Part shown: piece by piece, positions 56,205 to 63,630 of the stretch | Numbering within the stretch: position 1 is the stretch's first letter | How the letters are laid out: every line of letters starts with the position of its first letter | From: Bdellovibrionales bacterium | Lineage (GTDB): Bacteria > Bdellovibrionota > Bdellovibrionia > Bdellovibrionales > UBA1609 | Length of the DNA stretch: 64,000 nt | NCBI GenBank assembly: GCA_020630675.1 | Contig: JAHDIR010000003.1 | Location: 49,156 to 113,155 of the forward strand | Direction of reading: 5' to 3' | Translations under genes and position numbers: made by a program | Notes under the pieces: generated by a model | Database searches by the model: none | Seen by the model: the letters and a program-made list of their open reading frames with translations, nothing else | What the model was told of the DNA's origin: nothing

Positions 56205-57371
56205 ATGAAATCAAGAATTTCACGGTACGTCTCTTTCAAAAGAATTTTCTTATCTGGCTTATTTTTATTTGGCTCTCTGCATTTACTTTCTAGTTGCAGT
56301 GGTGACCCTAGTTTTTCCCTAACTTCTGACAGTGGTAGCTTTACTCAAGTGGCTCAACAAAAATCAAAAGTAGATATATTATGGGTTATTGATGACTCTT
56401 CTTCTATGACAGAAACTCAATCGAGTCTAACGACTAACTTCACATCTTTTATTTCAGATTTCACTTCAAAAAATTATGATTTTCAAATAGCCGTGACCTC
56501 AGTGAATGCTTACCGAGCGGAAGCTGACTATAACCCATTAATTGGAACAGATGACCCATCTTTATCTGAATTTCGAGACGGAGGAAGTACAAACTCCGGT
56601 GTGTTTGTCATAACACCCGACACTCCTGATGTAATTAACACGTTTGTGACAAATGCCACTTTGGGCGCCACAGGTTTTAGTGATGAACGTGCTTTTAGTA
56701 GTCTTGAGGAAACTCTAAACAACCCTCAAAACACTGGTTTTATACGTGATGAAAGCTTTTTGGCCATTATTATAGTCAGTAATGAGGATGACATTTCTCA
56801 TGATGGCAACACACCAATTTTTGATGATGGAACTTGTGGTGGTTCGCCGGGCTGTACTCACCCTAGTGGTAACCCTGCCCTGCACCCTATTTCTAGGTAC
56901 ACAGACTACCTCGATACATTAACTTCCTCTACGGTGGATGAAAGAAAGTATTCGGTTTCAACCATAAGTATTCCTGATGGAGACACGGCCTGCGTTTCGG
57001 CTCAAATTGGTGCTAGTGGTAACGGAGGTCAGAAATTTGGAATTCGTTATGAAGCACTTGCCACTGCCACCGATGGTGACATCATTAGTATTTGCGCTCC
57101 TGATTTTGGTTTAGCCCTTGACGGTTTAGCGGCCAAAATCATTGAGTCGTCCTTACAAGAAGAATTTATTCTGACTCGTGAGCCACTTGTGAGTACCATC
57201 TTAATCAAAGTGAACGGAATTACTGTTCCCATGTCGGTTTCTGGCTCTGATGGTTGGACTTATTCAGAGCCCAACCCTGGCGAGTACACCATTACTTTTA
57301 TTGGCACAGCCATTCCAAATGCCGGAGAAAGCATAGATATCAACTTTGAGCCAGTTAGCTTTCAAGAGTAA
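56205..57371 (+). CDS. von Willebrand factor A domain lipoprotein, paralogue 3
   Basis: The 388-residue protein has a lipoprotein signal with Cys31 (lipobox LSSC) and the shared PSFSLTS motif. The MIDAS reads DDSSS instead of DNSGS, which keeps the D-x-S-x-S pattern. The later segment is IIIVSNEDD, with Asn where the others have Asp, a change likely to weaken the metal site. A Cys-containing insert (DGTCGGSPGCTH) is absent from the other two paralogues. It is the most diverged copy. GGTAAAAG lies before the ATG. A tRNA-His region follows. Confidence 0.87.
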   Translation: MKSRISRYVSFKRIFLSGLFLFGSLHLLSSCSGDPSFSLTSDSGSFTQVAQQKSKVDILWVIDDSSSMTETQSSLTTNFTSFISDFTSKNYDFQIAVTSVNAYRAEADYNPLIGTDDPSLSEFRDGGSTNSGVFVITPDTPDVINTFVTNATLGATGFSDERAFSSLEETLNNPQNTGFIRDESFLAIIIVSNEDDISHDGNTPIFDDGTCGGSPGCTHPSGNPALHPISRYTDYLDTLTSSTVDERKYSVSTISIPDGDTACVSAQIGASGNGGQKFGIRYEALATATDGDIISICAPDFGLALDGLAAKIIESSLQEEFILTREPLVSTILIKVNGITVPMSVSGSDGWTYSEPNPGEYTITFIGTAIPNAGESIDINFEPVSFQE

Positions 57372-57522
57372 ATAAGCCCATTTAAAGAGGTAGGCAGTCA
57401 CCTCATATTCACCCAATCGTTGCTGAATTAAAAATGGCCATATTGTTCTGCGCCGTTTCACAAAAACCAACCATAAGATCTTGTAATTTTTGACAGCTGA
57501 TTCTATAAATACTGTTCCTTGT

Positions 57523-57568
57523 GGCGGTCGTAGCTCAGTTGGTAGAGCCCCGGATTGTGATTCCGGTG
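57523..57568 (+). pseudogene. Truncated tRNA-His copy (5' half)
   Basis: The first 46 nt of tRNA-His, through the anticodon arm, are identical to the intact gene 176 nt downstream; with 4 flanking bases, the 50-bp repeat is 57519-57568 and 57695-57744. The sequence then departs (CTCTATGGCGCGACAAG), so the T arm and acceptor 3' side are missing. It cannot fold into a mature tRNA. It may be a relic of tandem tRNA genes or of recombination at this site. Confidence 0.8.
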
Positions 57569-57698
57569 CTCTATGGCGCGACAAGTTTTTGATTAATTAT
57601 TTTTCCCAAGTTATCTTGGGCATTTAGTGAGGTTAGTATTTTAGTGCCAATACCCAAAAAAGGCGTTGGAACTACATTGTGTTTATTTTTGTTTTTGT

Positions 57699-57775
57699 GG
57701 CGGTCGTAGCTCAGTTGGTAGAGCCCCGGATTGTGATTCCGGTGGTCGCGGGTTCAAGCCCCGTCGATCGCCCCA
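57699..57775 (+). tRNA. tRNA-His (anticodon GTG)
   Basis: A complete cloverleaf with the extra G(-1) pairing with C73 that defines tRNA-His, an acceptor stem GCGGTCG/CGATCGC (one G-T pair), the D arm with AGCTCAGTTGGTAGAGC, the anticodon loop TTGTGAT, a T stem GCGGG/CCCGT and an encoded CCA. It marks the border between the conserved part and the accessory region. Confidence 0.95.
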
Positions 57776-57832
57776 TTTGAACTAGTCTCAATTTATTTTG
57801 TAACTTAAAGTTATAAAATAAAAAAAATATAC

Positions 57833-57850
57833 ACGTTATATTAGTAACGT
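57833..57850. promoter_or_regulatory. Inverted repeat upstream of the small-protein/nucleotidyltransferase pair
   Basis: ACGTTA and TAACGT are separated by 6 nt, a likely binding site for a dimeric regulator. It lies 38 nt before the small gene at 57888, so it may be an autoregulatory operator for that pair. No other supporting signal was found. Confidence 0.4.
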
Positions 57851-57887
57851 CATTAAATCCTGGATTACTTAATTAGCGAGATTAAGT

Positions 57888-58055
57888 ATGAATTTGAACC
57901 CCGGTAAAATTCAAAAAAAACTCAAACTCGCTTCCGATCTTTTTGAATTTGCTTTCAAACTAAAGAGTTTTCAAATAAAACAAAAAAACCCTCAACTCTC
58001 TGAAAAAGAAGTGCGTGACAAAGCTTACAAACTCATTGAAAGGGGTTGCTCTTAA
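57888..58055 (+). CDS. Small basic helical protein, possible antitoxin
   Basis: A 55-residue frame (MNLNPGKIQKKLKLASDLFE at the start) with Lys-rich helical sequence and no signal peptide. Its stop shares a base with the ATG of the nucleotidyltransferase gene (TAATG), a layout typical of coupled toxin-antitoxin pairs. A palindromic site lies upstream. I recognise no family. The coding call rests on the tight junction and on composition; a weak Shine-Dalgarno reduces certainty. Confidence 0.65.
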   Translation: MNLNPGKIQKKLKLASDLFEFAFKLKSFQIKQKNPQLSEKEVRDKAYKLIERGCS

Positions 58056-58603
58056 TGGAAAAAAGCATGATTGACGTTTTTTTCTTGGTTTTGCAAAAAC
58101 TCGAGTCTGAAAACATACCCTATATGCTTGTCGGCTCAGTGGCCGCCATGGTTTACGGTGAACCCAGAATGACCAATGACATGGACCTAGTTATTGATAT
58201 ACAGCCTGAGCACGCTAAGAAGCTTATAGAGCTATTTCCAATAGAGGAGTTTTACTGCCCTCCTATTGAGGTTTTAAGCTCTGAAATCGTCCACCGAGGT
58301 CAGTTTAATTTAATCCACCAAGGCACAAGTATAAAAATTGACCTCATGGTTAGAAAAAATACTGAACACTCAAAAGTAGAGTTTAACCGACGTCTAAAAG
58401 TGCCCTTTTGGAATAATACTGAGGTTTATATTGCTACAGCCGAAGATATCATAATAAAAAAGCTTAGCTTTTACCGCGAAGGTGGCTCTGAAAAACACCT
58501 CAAAGATATTAGAGGGATCTTAGCTGAGTCAGAGGTTGATAAAAACTACTTAGACAAATGGGTCAAAGAGCTCAGGCTATCCACTGAATGGAACAAACTT
58601 TAG
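58055..58603 (+). CDS. Nucleotidyltransferase, possible toxin (MNT/AbiEii-like)
   Basis: The ATG at 58055 overlaps the upstream stop by one base, with AGGGG before it; an in-frame TTG at 58046 lies in the upstream gene. The 182-residue product has the minimal nucleotidyltransferase motif: GSVAAMVYGEPRMTNDMDLV with the metal-binding D-x-D, and a third acid in IKIDLM. Such domains act in MNT-HEPN and AbiE-type toxin-antitoxin systems, where they transfer nucleotides to targets such as tRNA or a partner protein. Which of the two genes is the toxin cannot be told from sequence. Confidence 0.75.
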   Translation: MEKSMIDVFFLVLQKLESENIPYMLVGSVAAMVYGEPRMTNDMDLVIDIQPEHAKKLIELFPIEEFYCPPIEVLSSEIVHRGQFNLIHQGTSIKIDLMVRKNTEHSKVEFNRRLKVPFWNNTEVYIATAEDIIIKKLSFYREGGSEKHLKDIRGILAESEVDKNYLDKWVKELRLSTEWNKL

Positions 58604-58668
58604 CTATGAACAATGAATCTAAAGACAAAAAAACTTTAGCTATGAACAATGAATCTAAAGACAAAAAA
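58597..58668 (+). repeat. 36-nt tandem duplication
   Basis: Two direct copies of a 36-nt unit (ACTTTAGCTATGAACAATG and continuation) begin at 58597 and 58633. The unit contains the stop codon of the nucleotidyltransferase and the ATG context of the next small frame, so the duplication inserts 12 residues (AMNNESKDKKTL) in the latter. A recent slippage or unequal recombination event is likely. Confidence 0.9.
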
Positions 58669-58821
58669 ACTTTACCTGAAATAGACTCACAAGCTATCAC
58701 CTACAATCTTTCTATAACTCCTGATAATAGGCTCAAGCAGCACCAATTAAGCTTAGATACCGTTTACGAACTTGAAAAGGCTCATAGGGAACTTTATGAA
58801 AAACCTAAATCAACTCCTTAA
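58606..58821 (+). CDS. Small hydrophilic protein, 71 aa
   Basis: The ATG at 58606 lies 2 nt after the nucleotidyltransferase stop. An alternative ATG at 58588 is in frame but overlaps the previous gene. The first 25 residues contain the duplicated NNESKDKKTL unit. The C-terminal part (ITPDNRLKQHQLSLDTVYEL) looks helical. I recognise no family. It overlaps the nucleotidyltransferase pseudogene start by 26 nt, so the row of small genes looks like an operon with antitoxin-like partners. Confidence 0.5.
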   Translation: MNNESKDKKTLAMNNESKDKKTLPEIDSQAITYNLSITPDNRLKQHQLSLDTVYELEKAHRELYEKPKSTP

Positions 58822-59275
58822 ATTACTATTAGAAGCCGAAATTGATTTTGTTCTTATCGGTGGCTACGCAGGCGTTGTTCATGGCTCAACATAGCTAACA
58901 CGAGACTTAGACATTTGCGCTTATCTTAACGATGAAAACATCAATAAGCTTCGGTCTTGCCTAAAAAGGTATAACCCCAAGCACCGTATGAACCCAAGTT
59001 TTAAACCCTCGTTTTTAGATGAACCTAAAACTTCAGATAACCTAAATGAAATTTACCTGGAAACTGACCTTGGAATTTTAGACATTATAAAGTCGGTTAC
59101 AGCCGTCGGCGACTACGATATCATAAAAAAACATGCTGCCAACGTTAAGCTTTTTGGTTACCCCTGCAAAGTCATTTCTTTAGACCATTTAATTAAATCT
59201 AAAGAAAGCCTTGGGCGCGATAAAGACAAATTACTTCTCAAAGAACTTTACGCCATAAAATCAACAATCAGTTAA
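58796..59275 (+). pseudogene. Second nucleotidyltransferase with an internal amber stop
   Basis: The frame from the ATG at 58796 to the stop at 59275 reads as one 159-codon nucleotidyltransferase except for TAG at 58892-58894. The motif GGYAGVVHGST, stop, LTRDLDICA places the stop between the glycine-rich loop and the D-x-D metal site. The C-terminal half (DHLIKSKESLGRDKDKLLLK) is intact. One substitution explains the damage. Without suppression no active enzyme can be made. It overlaps the preceding small gene and has a layout like the intact pair upstream. Confidence 0.8.
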
Positions 59276-59427
59276 ATCGAAAACTTTCCAAGCTTCTCAC
59301 CTACCGACTTTAAATCTAGGTAGGTTTCACCTTGGTAGTTTGATTTATTTACCCTTTCTTCATGACCTAATATCGCTGAGCGCTCTTTAAGACTAATGCC
59401 CATGACCTCAGCAATATGATTAAAGCC
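59272..59427 (-). pseudogene. C-terminal fragment of a tyrosine recombinase/integrase
   Basis: The reverse-strand frame gives about 51 residues ending in a stop at 59272. Around AILGHEERVNKSNYQGE it carries the LGH motif and the following tyrosine spaced as in the active site of tyrosine recombinases. The frame is broken just upstream by a stop at 59428-59430, so the catalytic Arg boxes are missing. It overlaps the nucleotidyltransferase pseudogene end by 4 nt. It is probably a relic of the integrase that brought this region in. The call rests on a short motif. Confidence 0.5.
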
Positions 59428-59461
59428 TCAAAATAACGGTCAGACAATTTCTCTAAATTAA

Positions 59462-60238
59462 CTTAATAAACTAAAGTATTACTCAACCTCATTAAAATAT
59501 AAACATATACCAATATCAAGACTACATTTAGTTGCCAAAAGAGATAATGAATTATTTTGCTCTGTAAACACCTGGTATAAATATATTAATATTTTTGAGT
59601 GGAGAATTTTCACACCACTTAAATATAAAAGACAAATCAAGCTAGGGTTAAAAGCCAACTACCCAGATCAGTACTGGCATATTGACATAACACATATTGA
59701 ACTCGTAAATGGAAAGAAAGTTTATTTACAATTAATTATAGATAACTACTCAAGATATATTATTAACTGGAGTTTAACAGATCATATTTCTCTTAAAAAC
59801 AGCTTAACTCTTATGAGAGAATCAGAAAAGAGAACTAATAATAAAAATGTTTATATAATTTCTGACAAAGGACCTGAAAACAAAACCTTATCTAAATTCA
59901 AACACAAATTCTCTAAGAAAATTTGTTTCTTGTTAGCTCGTACAGATATTAGACAATCAAATTCAATGGTAGAAGCATTTTTTAAATCTTTAAAAAATAA
60001 CTACTTATATTTTCAAAAATTAGAAAATATTCGTGAAGCGAAAAGGTGTATTCAATTTTATATTGACCAACACAATAACTTGCCATTAGCCACGTATAAA
60101 GGCGCTTCCCCTTCTGAAGTACGTGATCAGTCCTGGAGCCAATTGCATATTGATAGTTTAGATCAAAAAAAGAAGGTCGCAATTGATAATCGAAAAAAAT
60201 TAATCCCGCCAAATAAATGTAAAAGTTGCTTCATATAA
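59462..60238 (+). pseudogene. IS3-like DDE transposase, 5'-truncated
   Basis: An open frame of about 258 codons without a start codon at its left end. It contains the integrase-core catalytic triad: Asp in YWHIDITHIE, Asp in IISDKGPEN, and Glu in SNSMVEAFFKSLKNN. The preceding region (LVAKRDNELFCSVNTWYKY) belongs to the same transposase family, but the N-terminal helix-turn-helix is absent. An internal ATG at 59813 lies after the first Asp, so its product would be inactive. The left end abuts the integrase fragment, suggesting a deletion joined two broken genes. Confidence 0.75.
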
Positions 60239-60276
60239 TTTATAAACTTCACAGCCACAAAAGCACTGTTTTTATA

Positions 60277-60579
60277 TTAAGAAGCTATATCCACTTCCAT
60301 TTTTATTTTAGCTTTATCTAATTGATCTTGAAGGCATAGTTTTACAGCCAGTTTTTTTGATAATTTTGCTTTCTTGGCTATTTTAACAGCTAAGCTTGGG
60401 CTAACCAATTGTCTCCCCTTTTCTATATCGCAAACAACACTCACTGAAACTCCAAGAATTTTAGCCATCTCGGCTTGTGTTGAATCTTGTGAGGACCTCG
60501 CTGCTCTCAAAAAAGTACCAAAGTTCAAAGAGCCAATTTCTTTTTTTAATAATGCTGATGCTTTCTTTTTAGTACTCAT
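60277..60579 (-). CDS. XRE-family antitoxin (HigA-like)
   Basis: A 100-residue helix-turn-helix protein. The HTH (TQAEMAKILGVSVSVVCDIEKG) lies near residues 34-55. It overlaps the upstream toxin gene by 11 nt, so the two are translated together. In HigBA-type modules the antitoxin follows the toxin, as here. It would bind the palindrome at 60862-60886 and repress the operon. The call is strong for the family; the name HigA is by gene order only. Confidence 0.85.
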   Translation of the reverse strand: MSTKKKASALLKKEIGSLNFGTFLRAARSSQDSTQAEMAKILGVSVSVVCDIEKGRQLVSPSLAVKIAKKAKLSKKLAVKLCLQDQLDKAKIKMEVDIAS

Positions 60580-60856
60580 GTTTATTTACCTCCAAAACTG
60601 TAATGATTGATATCTCGCCCTTGTCGTTAGCTTCATAAATTAATCTATAAGCTTTATTGAGCCTTACAGACCTCTGCCCTCTTCGCTTACCTTTCAAAGG
60701 CTCATCATGATAACCAGGTAATCTTCTGACTGCCCTCAAACCTTCCTCTTCAACTGAGGCAATCCAAACAGCTACAGCTTGTTTAATATAAAAAGGAAGT
60801 TTTCTTAGCTGTTTTGTAAATTTATTCGATGCTATAATTTCAAGTGGCTTCATCAA
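60569..60856 (-). CDS. RelE/HigB-type toxin
   Basis: The 95-residue protein has the RelE/ParE fold: ASNKFTKQLRKLPFYIKQAV in the N-terminal helices, LPGYHDEPLKGKRRGQRSVR in the core, and LIYEAN near the C-terminus. Such toxins cut mRNA on the ribosome. Two adjacent ATGs at 60854-60856 and 60851-60853 are possible starts. The gene precedes its antitoxin, as in HigBA. A perfect palindrome lies 5 nt upstream. The toxin appears intact. Confidence 0.87.
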   Translation of the reverse strand: MMKPLEIIASNKFTKQLRKLPFYIKQAVAVWIASVEEEGLRAVRRLPGYHDEPLKGKRRGQRSVRLNKAYRLIYEANDKGEISIITVLEVNKHEY

Positions 60857-60861
60857 ACACT

Positions 60862-60886
60862 AATATACGGTAATTTACCGTATATT
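60862..60886. promoter_or_regulatory. Palindromic operator of the RelE/XRE toxin-antitoxin pair
   Basis: Two perfect 11-bp arms, AATATACGGTA and TACCGTATATT, with a 3-nt centre. The site lies 5 nt before the toxin start, where an antitoxin-toxin complex would block transcription. The arms are long and perfect, so chance is unlikely. Confidence 0.7.
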
Positions 60887-60893
60887 GCAACAT

Positions 60894-61070
60894 TTAATCA
60901 TTTAAACCTGAAAATGAGCTATTGATCGATTGAAGGCTAATCAACCCACCACTCACCGACTTATAGGCGTTTTCTTTCATATAAATAGTACAAGAAACCA
61001 ATTCACCTGTTATGGCTAAATACATAATCCACCGTACAATTTTGCCAAATAATTTTATAAATACACCCAC
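60894..61070 (-). CDS. Small membrane protein, 58 aa
   Basis: I place the start at the GTG at 61070, as AAAAGGAGA lies about 10 nt upstream; a TTG at 61121 is in frame but falls inside the CGCAACAA repeat cluster. One membrane segment (IVRWIMYLAITGELVSC) is predicted, followed by about 30 polar residues. I recognise no family. It is on the same strand as the toxin-antitoxin pair and may be an independent small gene of the accessory region. Confidence 0.4.
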   Translation of the reverse strand: MGVFIKLFGKIVRWIMYLAITGELVSCTIYMKENAYKSVSGGLISLQSINSSFSGLND

Positions 61071-61096
61071 TATTTTAATTCTCCTTTTATAAAAAT

Positions 61097-61158
61097 TTGT
61101 TGCGTTTTTAGACCGCAACAAGTTTTTTCACTAAATTTCCGCAACAAATACGCAACAA
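61097..61158. repeat. CGCAACAA repeat cluster
   Basis: The 8-mer CGCAACAA occurs three times in direct order (61114-61121, 61140-61147, 61151-61158) and once inverted (61097-61104) within 62 bp. Spacing is irregular. This resembles arm-type binding sites of a tyrosine recombinase or a repressor cluster, which would fit the integrase relic nearby. Function is inferred. Confidence 0.6.
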
Positions 61159-61299
61159 ACGCTTGGTTTGTCGAACGTATTTTCAAGGTTTTTAGAACGT
61201 CTGTTAAAAGTAAAAAAGTACTGATTTTTTGTGAACTTACAAGAAAGGCTTAATCTTTCAATGGTTAATAATTTTGATAGTTTATCAGTGAGCGACCCA

Positions 61300-62874
61300 T
61301 TAACTCTTTTTGACAGGGATTTTAGTTTTTCCTAAAATAATGCCCACGATTTTCTCAAGGCTTTCTAAGCCGTCATCTCTAGCAATGGCCCCCAAAATAT
61401 ACGTCAGCGCAGCGTAGGGCTCCACTTTGTTAGCTCGCATAGTGACGACTAAAGAGTAGAAAAATGAAGAGGCTTCTGCCCCGTGCTCGGTGTCTGAGAA
61501 GAGCCAATTTTTACGCCCGATCGCAAAATATTTAATTTGCCGCTCCACTTCTCCGTTATCAGGTAGCAAAAACCCAGCTTTCAAATATCCCACTAAATCT
61601 TCGTAGTTATTTAAAAAGTAAGTAAAAGCTGTCCCTATTTTACTTTGTGGTGGGGCTTTCCCTTTATTTCTGTTAGCCCATTGTTTAAACTTGTTCCAGA
61701 TCGGAAGGCTTTCCTTTTGCCTCCTCTCATAGCGTTCATCATCAGTTAGGTTTAACTCACGGAACTCGTCCTCTTGATCATAAATTTTCTGATAAAACCT
61801 AAGACCTTCTTTGGCGAGACTTTTTCCTTTATTAGCACCCACAGTGAGGGCGGCCTCAAATTTTCTACGGCCATGCATATTGCAACCGATTCTAATAATA
61901 TTTTTATTTCTTGAAACTTGATTGTAAGAGGCTAAGCCATCGACTTGTAAAAAGCCTTCATAGTCTTGAAGAAGCTTTGTTGCCACCTCTGCCGTTCGAT
62001 GAGGATCATAATCAAAAAGAACGATCCGGTGCTGATCTGTTGGATTTGTTCTTGCCCACATCCGCGACTTACTCTCTGCTCGTTTATCTTTTTCTTTCAA
62101 AACTTGAGTATATGTCTCATCGCAAGCAAGAACTCTGGATTCCATCAATTGCTCTTCAAGCAAGTTTTTAATCCCTACACAAGCATCATGAGCCTTTAAT
62201 ATCCAGCGGCACATGGTTTGACGGGACAAGCTGACCTTAGAGCGGCCAAAGATCTCCTCCTGTCGGTAAAGCGGAAGGCCATCACCATATTTACTAGTAA
62301 TGATCGCAGCTAGCAGTGAAGGTGTCGCTATCCCTTTTGGAATAATATTAGCCTCAGGCTTCGCCGTTTTTACATAATCTCCATTGTCATGACCATACTT
62401 TAAACGATGATACTGCAACACACTCATTTTCGCTGGTTCGTACTTTAACTTCTCAGAGACCTCTTTACCGATGACTTTAAGAGGATTACCTTCCTCGTCA
62501 AACCGTTCATCCTCTGGTACTTCAATCACAACAACTTCTCTTTCTAGGTGATCTGGTAATAAATTTCTTTTTCCTCTTTTTTTCTTTTTCGTGTGAGCGG
62601 CAACCGTGGTTGCTTCGTCTTTCAAGTCCTCAGGCTTGTCACAAGCTCCAACCTCGGCTTCGTTAAAAGTTAATTGTTCATCTGAATAAAATTTCTCTGT
62701 CCGAGGGCCAAAATTTAAACGCTTAAATTCACGAACGACCTCAGATAAATGTTCAACTTGAGCTTCTAAAAATTCGTTCTCTCTGTCCCTCTTTACTATA
62801 AGAGCTTCAAGGCTAGCCACTTTATTAATTGCAGCCTCGTATTTGTTAAATAATGAGGTCGAGTTGTTATCCAT
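61300..62874 (-). CDS. tnpC: IS66 TnpC transposase
   Basis: The 524-residue DDE transposase of IS66 elements. An N-terminal coiled coil is followed by a region with basic and acidic stretches. The catalytic acids appear as Asp in LACDETYTQ, Asp in FLQVDGLASYN and Glu in NGEVERQIKYFAIGRKNW. Its stop lies inside the left terminal repeat. It follows tnpB with a short gap. Length and motifs are those of a complete TnpC. Confidence 0.94.
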   Translation of the reverse strand: MDNNSTSLFNKYEAAINKVASLEALIVKRDRENEFLEAQVEHLSEVVREFKRLNFGPRTEKFYSDEQLTFNEAEVGACDKPEDLKDEATTVAAHTKKKKRGKRNLLPDHLEREVVVIEVPEDERFDEEGNPLKVIGKEVSEKLKYEPAKMSVLQYHRLKYGHDNGDYVKTAKPEANIIPKGIATPSLLAAIITSKYGDGLPLYRQEEIFGRSKVSLSRQTMCRWILKAHDACVGIKNLLEEQLMESRVLACDETYTQVLKEKDKRAESKSRMWARTNPTDQHRIVLFDYDPHRTAEVATKLLQDYEGFLQVDGLASYNQVSRNKNIIRIGCNMHGRRKFEAALTVGANKGKSLAKEGLRFYQKIYDQEDEFRELNLTDDERYERRQKESLPIWNKFKQWANRNKGKAPPQSKIGTAFTYFLNNYEDLVGYLKAGFLLPDNGEVERQIKYFAIGRKNWLFSDTEHGAEASSFFYSLVVTMRANKVEPYAALTYILGAIARDDGLESLEKIVGIILGKTKIPVKKS

Positions 62875-62907
62875 TTAAAAACAATAACAAAAATTTATTC
62901 CTCGTCA

Positions 62908-63264
62908 CTAACAAAATGCCTCATACTGCAGCGACTCGAAAGGCTTCATCTTTGTATAATCAAGACCATCCAACAGCCAACCCAATTGCTCAGTGCTTAA
63001 CTCAACGACTTCATTATCTATTTTTTTGGGCCATTTAAACCGATCTTTCTCTAAGCGCTTTTGCCAAAGACAAAAACCACTTTTATCAAAATAGAGAATT
63101 TTAATTGAGTTTTTCCTACGCCCACTAAAAATGAATAAATTGGAACCCATAAGGTCTCCCATCTCCATATCTGAGATAAGAGCTGACAGACCGTTAATCC
63201 CTTTTCTCATATCAACCCGATCCCGGTGAAGGTAAATTCTTTGAAATTCAGAAAACGATTTCAT
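62908..63264 (-). CDS. tnpB: IS66 TnpB accessory protein
   Basis: The 118-residue Orf2 of IS66 elements. The signature VDMRKGINGLSALI is near the N-terminus, and LFIFSGRRKNSIKILYFDKSGFCLW follows in two blocks. TnpB is needed for transposition of IS66 elements, but its biochemical role is not known. It overlaps tnpA by 4 nt, indicating coupled translation. Confidence 0.93.
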   Translation of the reverse strand: MKSFSEFQRIYLHRDRVDMRKGINGLSALISDMEMGDLMGSNLFIFSGRRKNSIKILYFDKSGFCLWQKRLEKDRFKWPKKIDNEVVELSTEQLGWLLDGLDYTKMKPFESLQYEAFC

Positions 63265-63551
63265 CGAGAGACCTCCTCATTCATTTGCACAGACATTTCT
63301 AGTAAAACCTCAGCCAACCATTTTGCATTAGGGAGATTACGAACAATTGGAGGAGCCACTTTCGGCTTTTCCACCAACTTAACGTGAACAAAGTTGCTTT
63401 TGTTCAGACGAGCCAATTTCTTACGCCAGTAATGAAATGTAGAGATGTTCAGTTTGTTTTTCTTACAGAATTTATCTTGAGAGAGACCTGACTGTTTCCA
63501 GGATAGGATGAGCGCCGACCAATATTTTAGTTTATCACTTTGTTTCTTCAT
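63261..63551 (-). CDS. tnpA: IS66 TnpA accessory protein
   Basis: The 96-residue Orf1 of IS66 elements. It has a helix-turn-helix region (ILSWKQSGLSQDKFCKKN, then STFHYWRKKL) that probably binds the element ends. It is the first gene of the element and overlaps tnpB by 4 nt. AAGGAGG lies before its start. Confidence 0.92.
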   Translation of the reverse strand: MKKQSDKLKYWSALILSWKQSGLSQDKFCKKNKLNISTFHYWRKKLARLNKSNFVHVKLVEKPKVAPPIVRNLPNAKWLAEVLLEMSVQMNEEVSR

Positions 63552-63630
63552 TTTTCAACCTCCTTGTTTAAGAGGTCTCAGGTTAAAATTTACTTTTCAT
63601 CGCCTCAAATAGAGTTCATGGAGCGCTCAC

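Larger units (their letters stand above)
61288..63630 (-). mobile_element. IS66-family insertion sequence
   Basis: A 2,343-bp element bounded by imperfect terminal inverted repeats starting GTGAGCG: 22 of 26 positions match between the two ends. It carries the three IS66 genes tnpA, tnpB and tnpC on the minus strand. The flanking 8-mers (GTTTATCA on the left, ATTTTTGC on the right) differ, so no target-site duplication is visible. Both ends and all three frames look intact. Confidence 0.88.

Noticed and set aside
57490..57515. TTGACA with a TATAAA nearby as promoter of the tRNA-His copies
   Set aside because: The spacing of about 8 nt is far from 17, and the alternative TACTGT at 14 nt is weak.
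57605..57620. CCCAAG-TTAT-CTTGGG hairpin as a terminator
   Set aside because: The stem is perfect, but there is no T-run after it on either strand.
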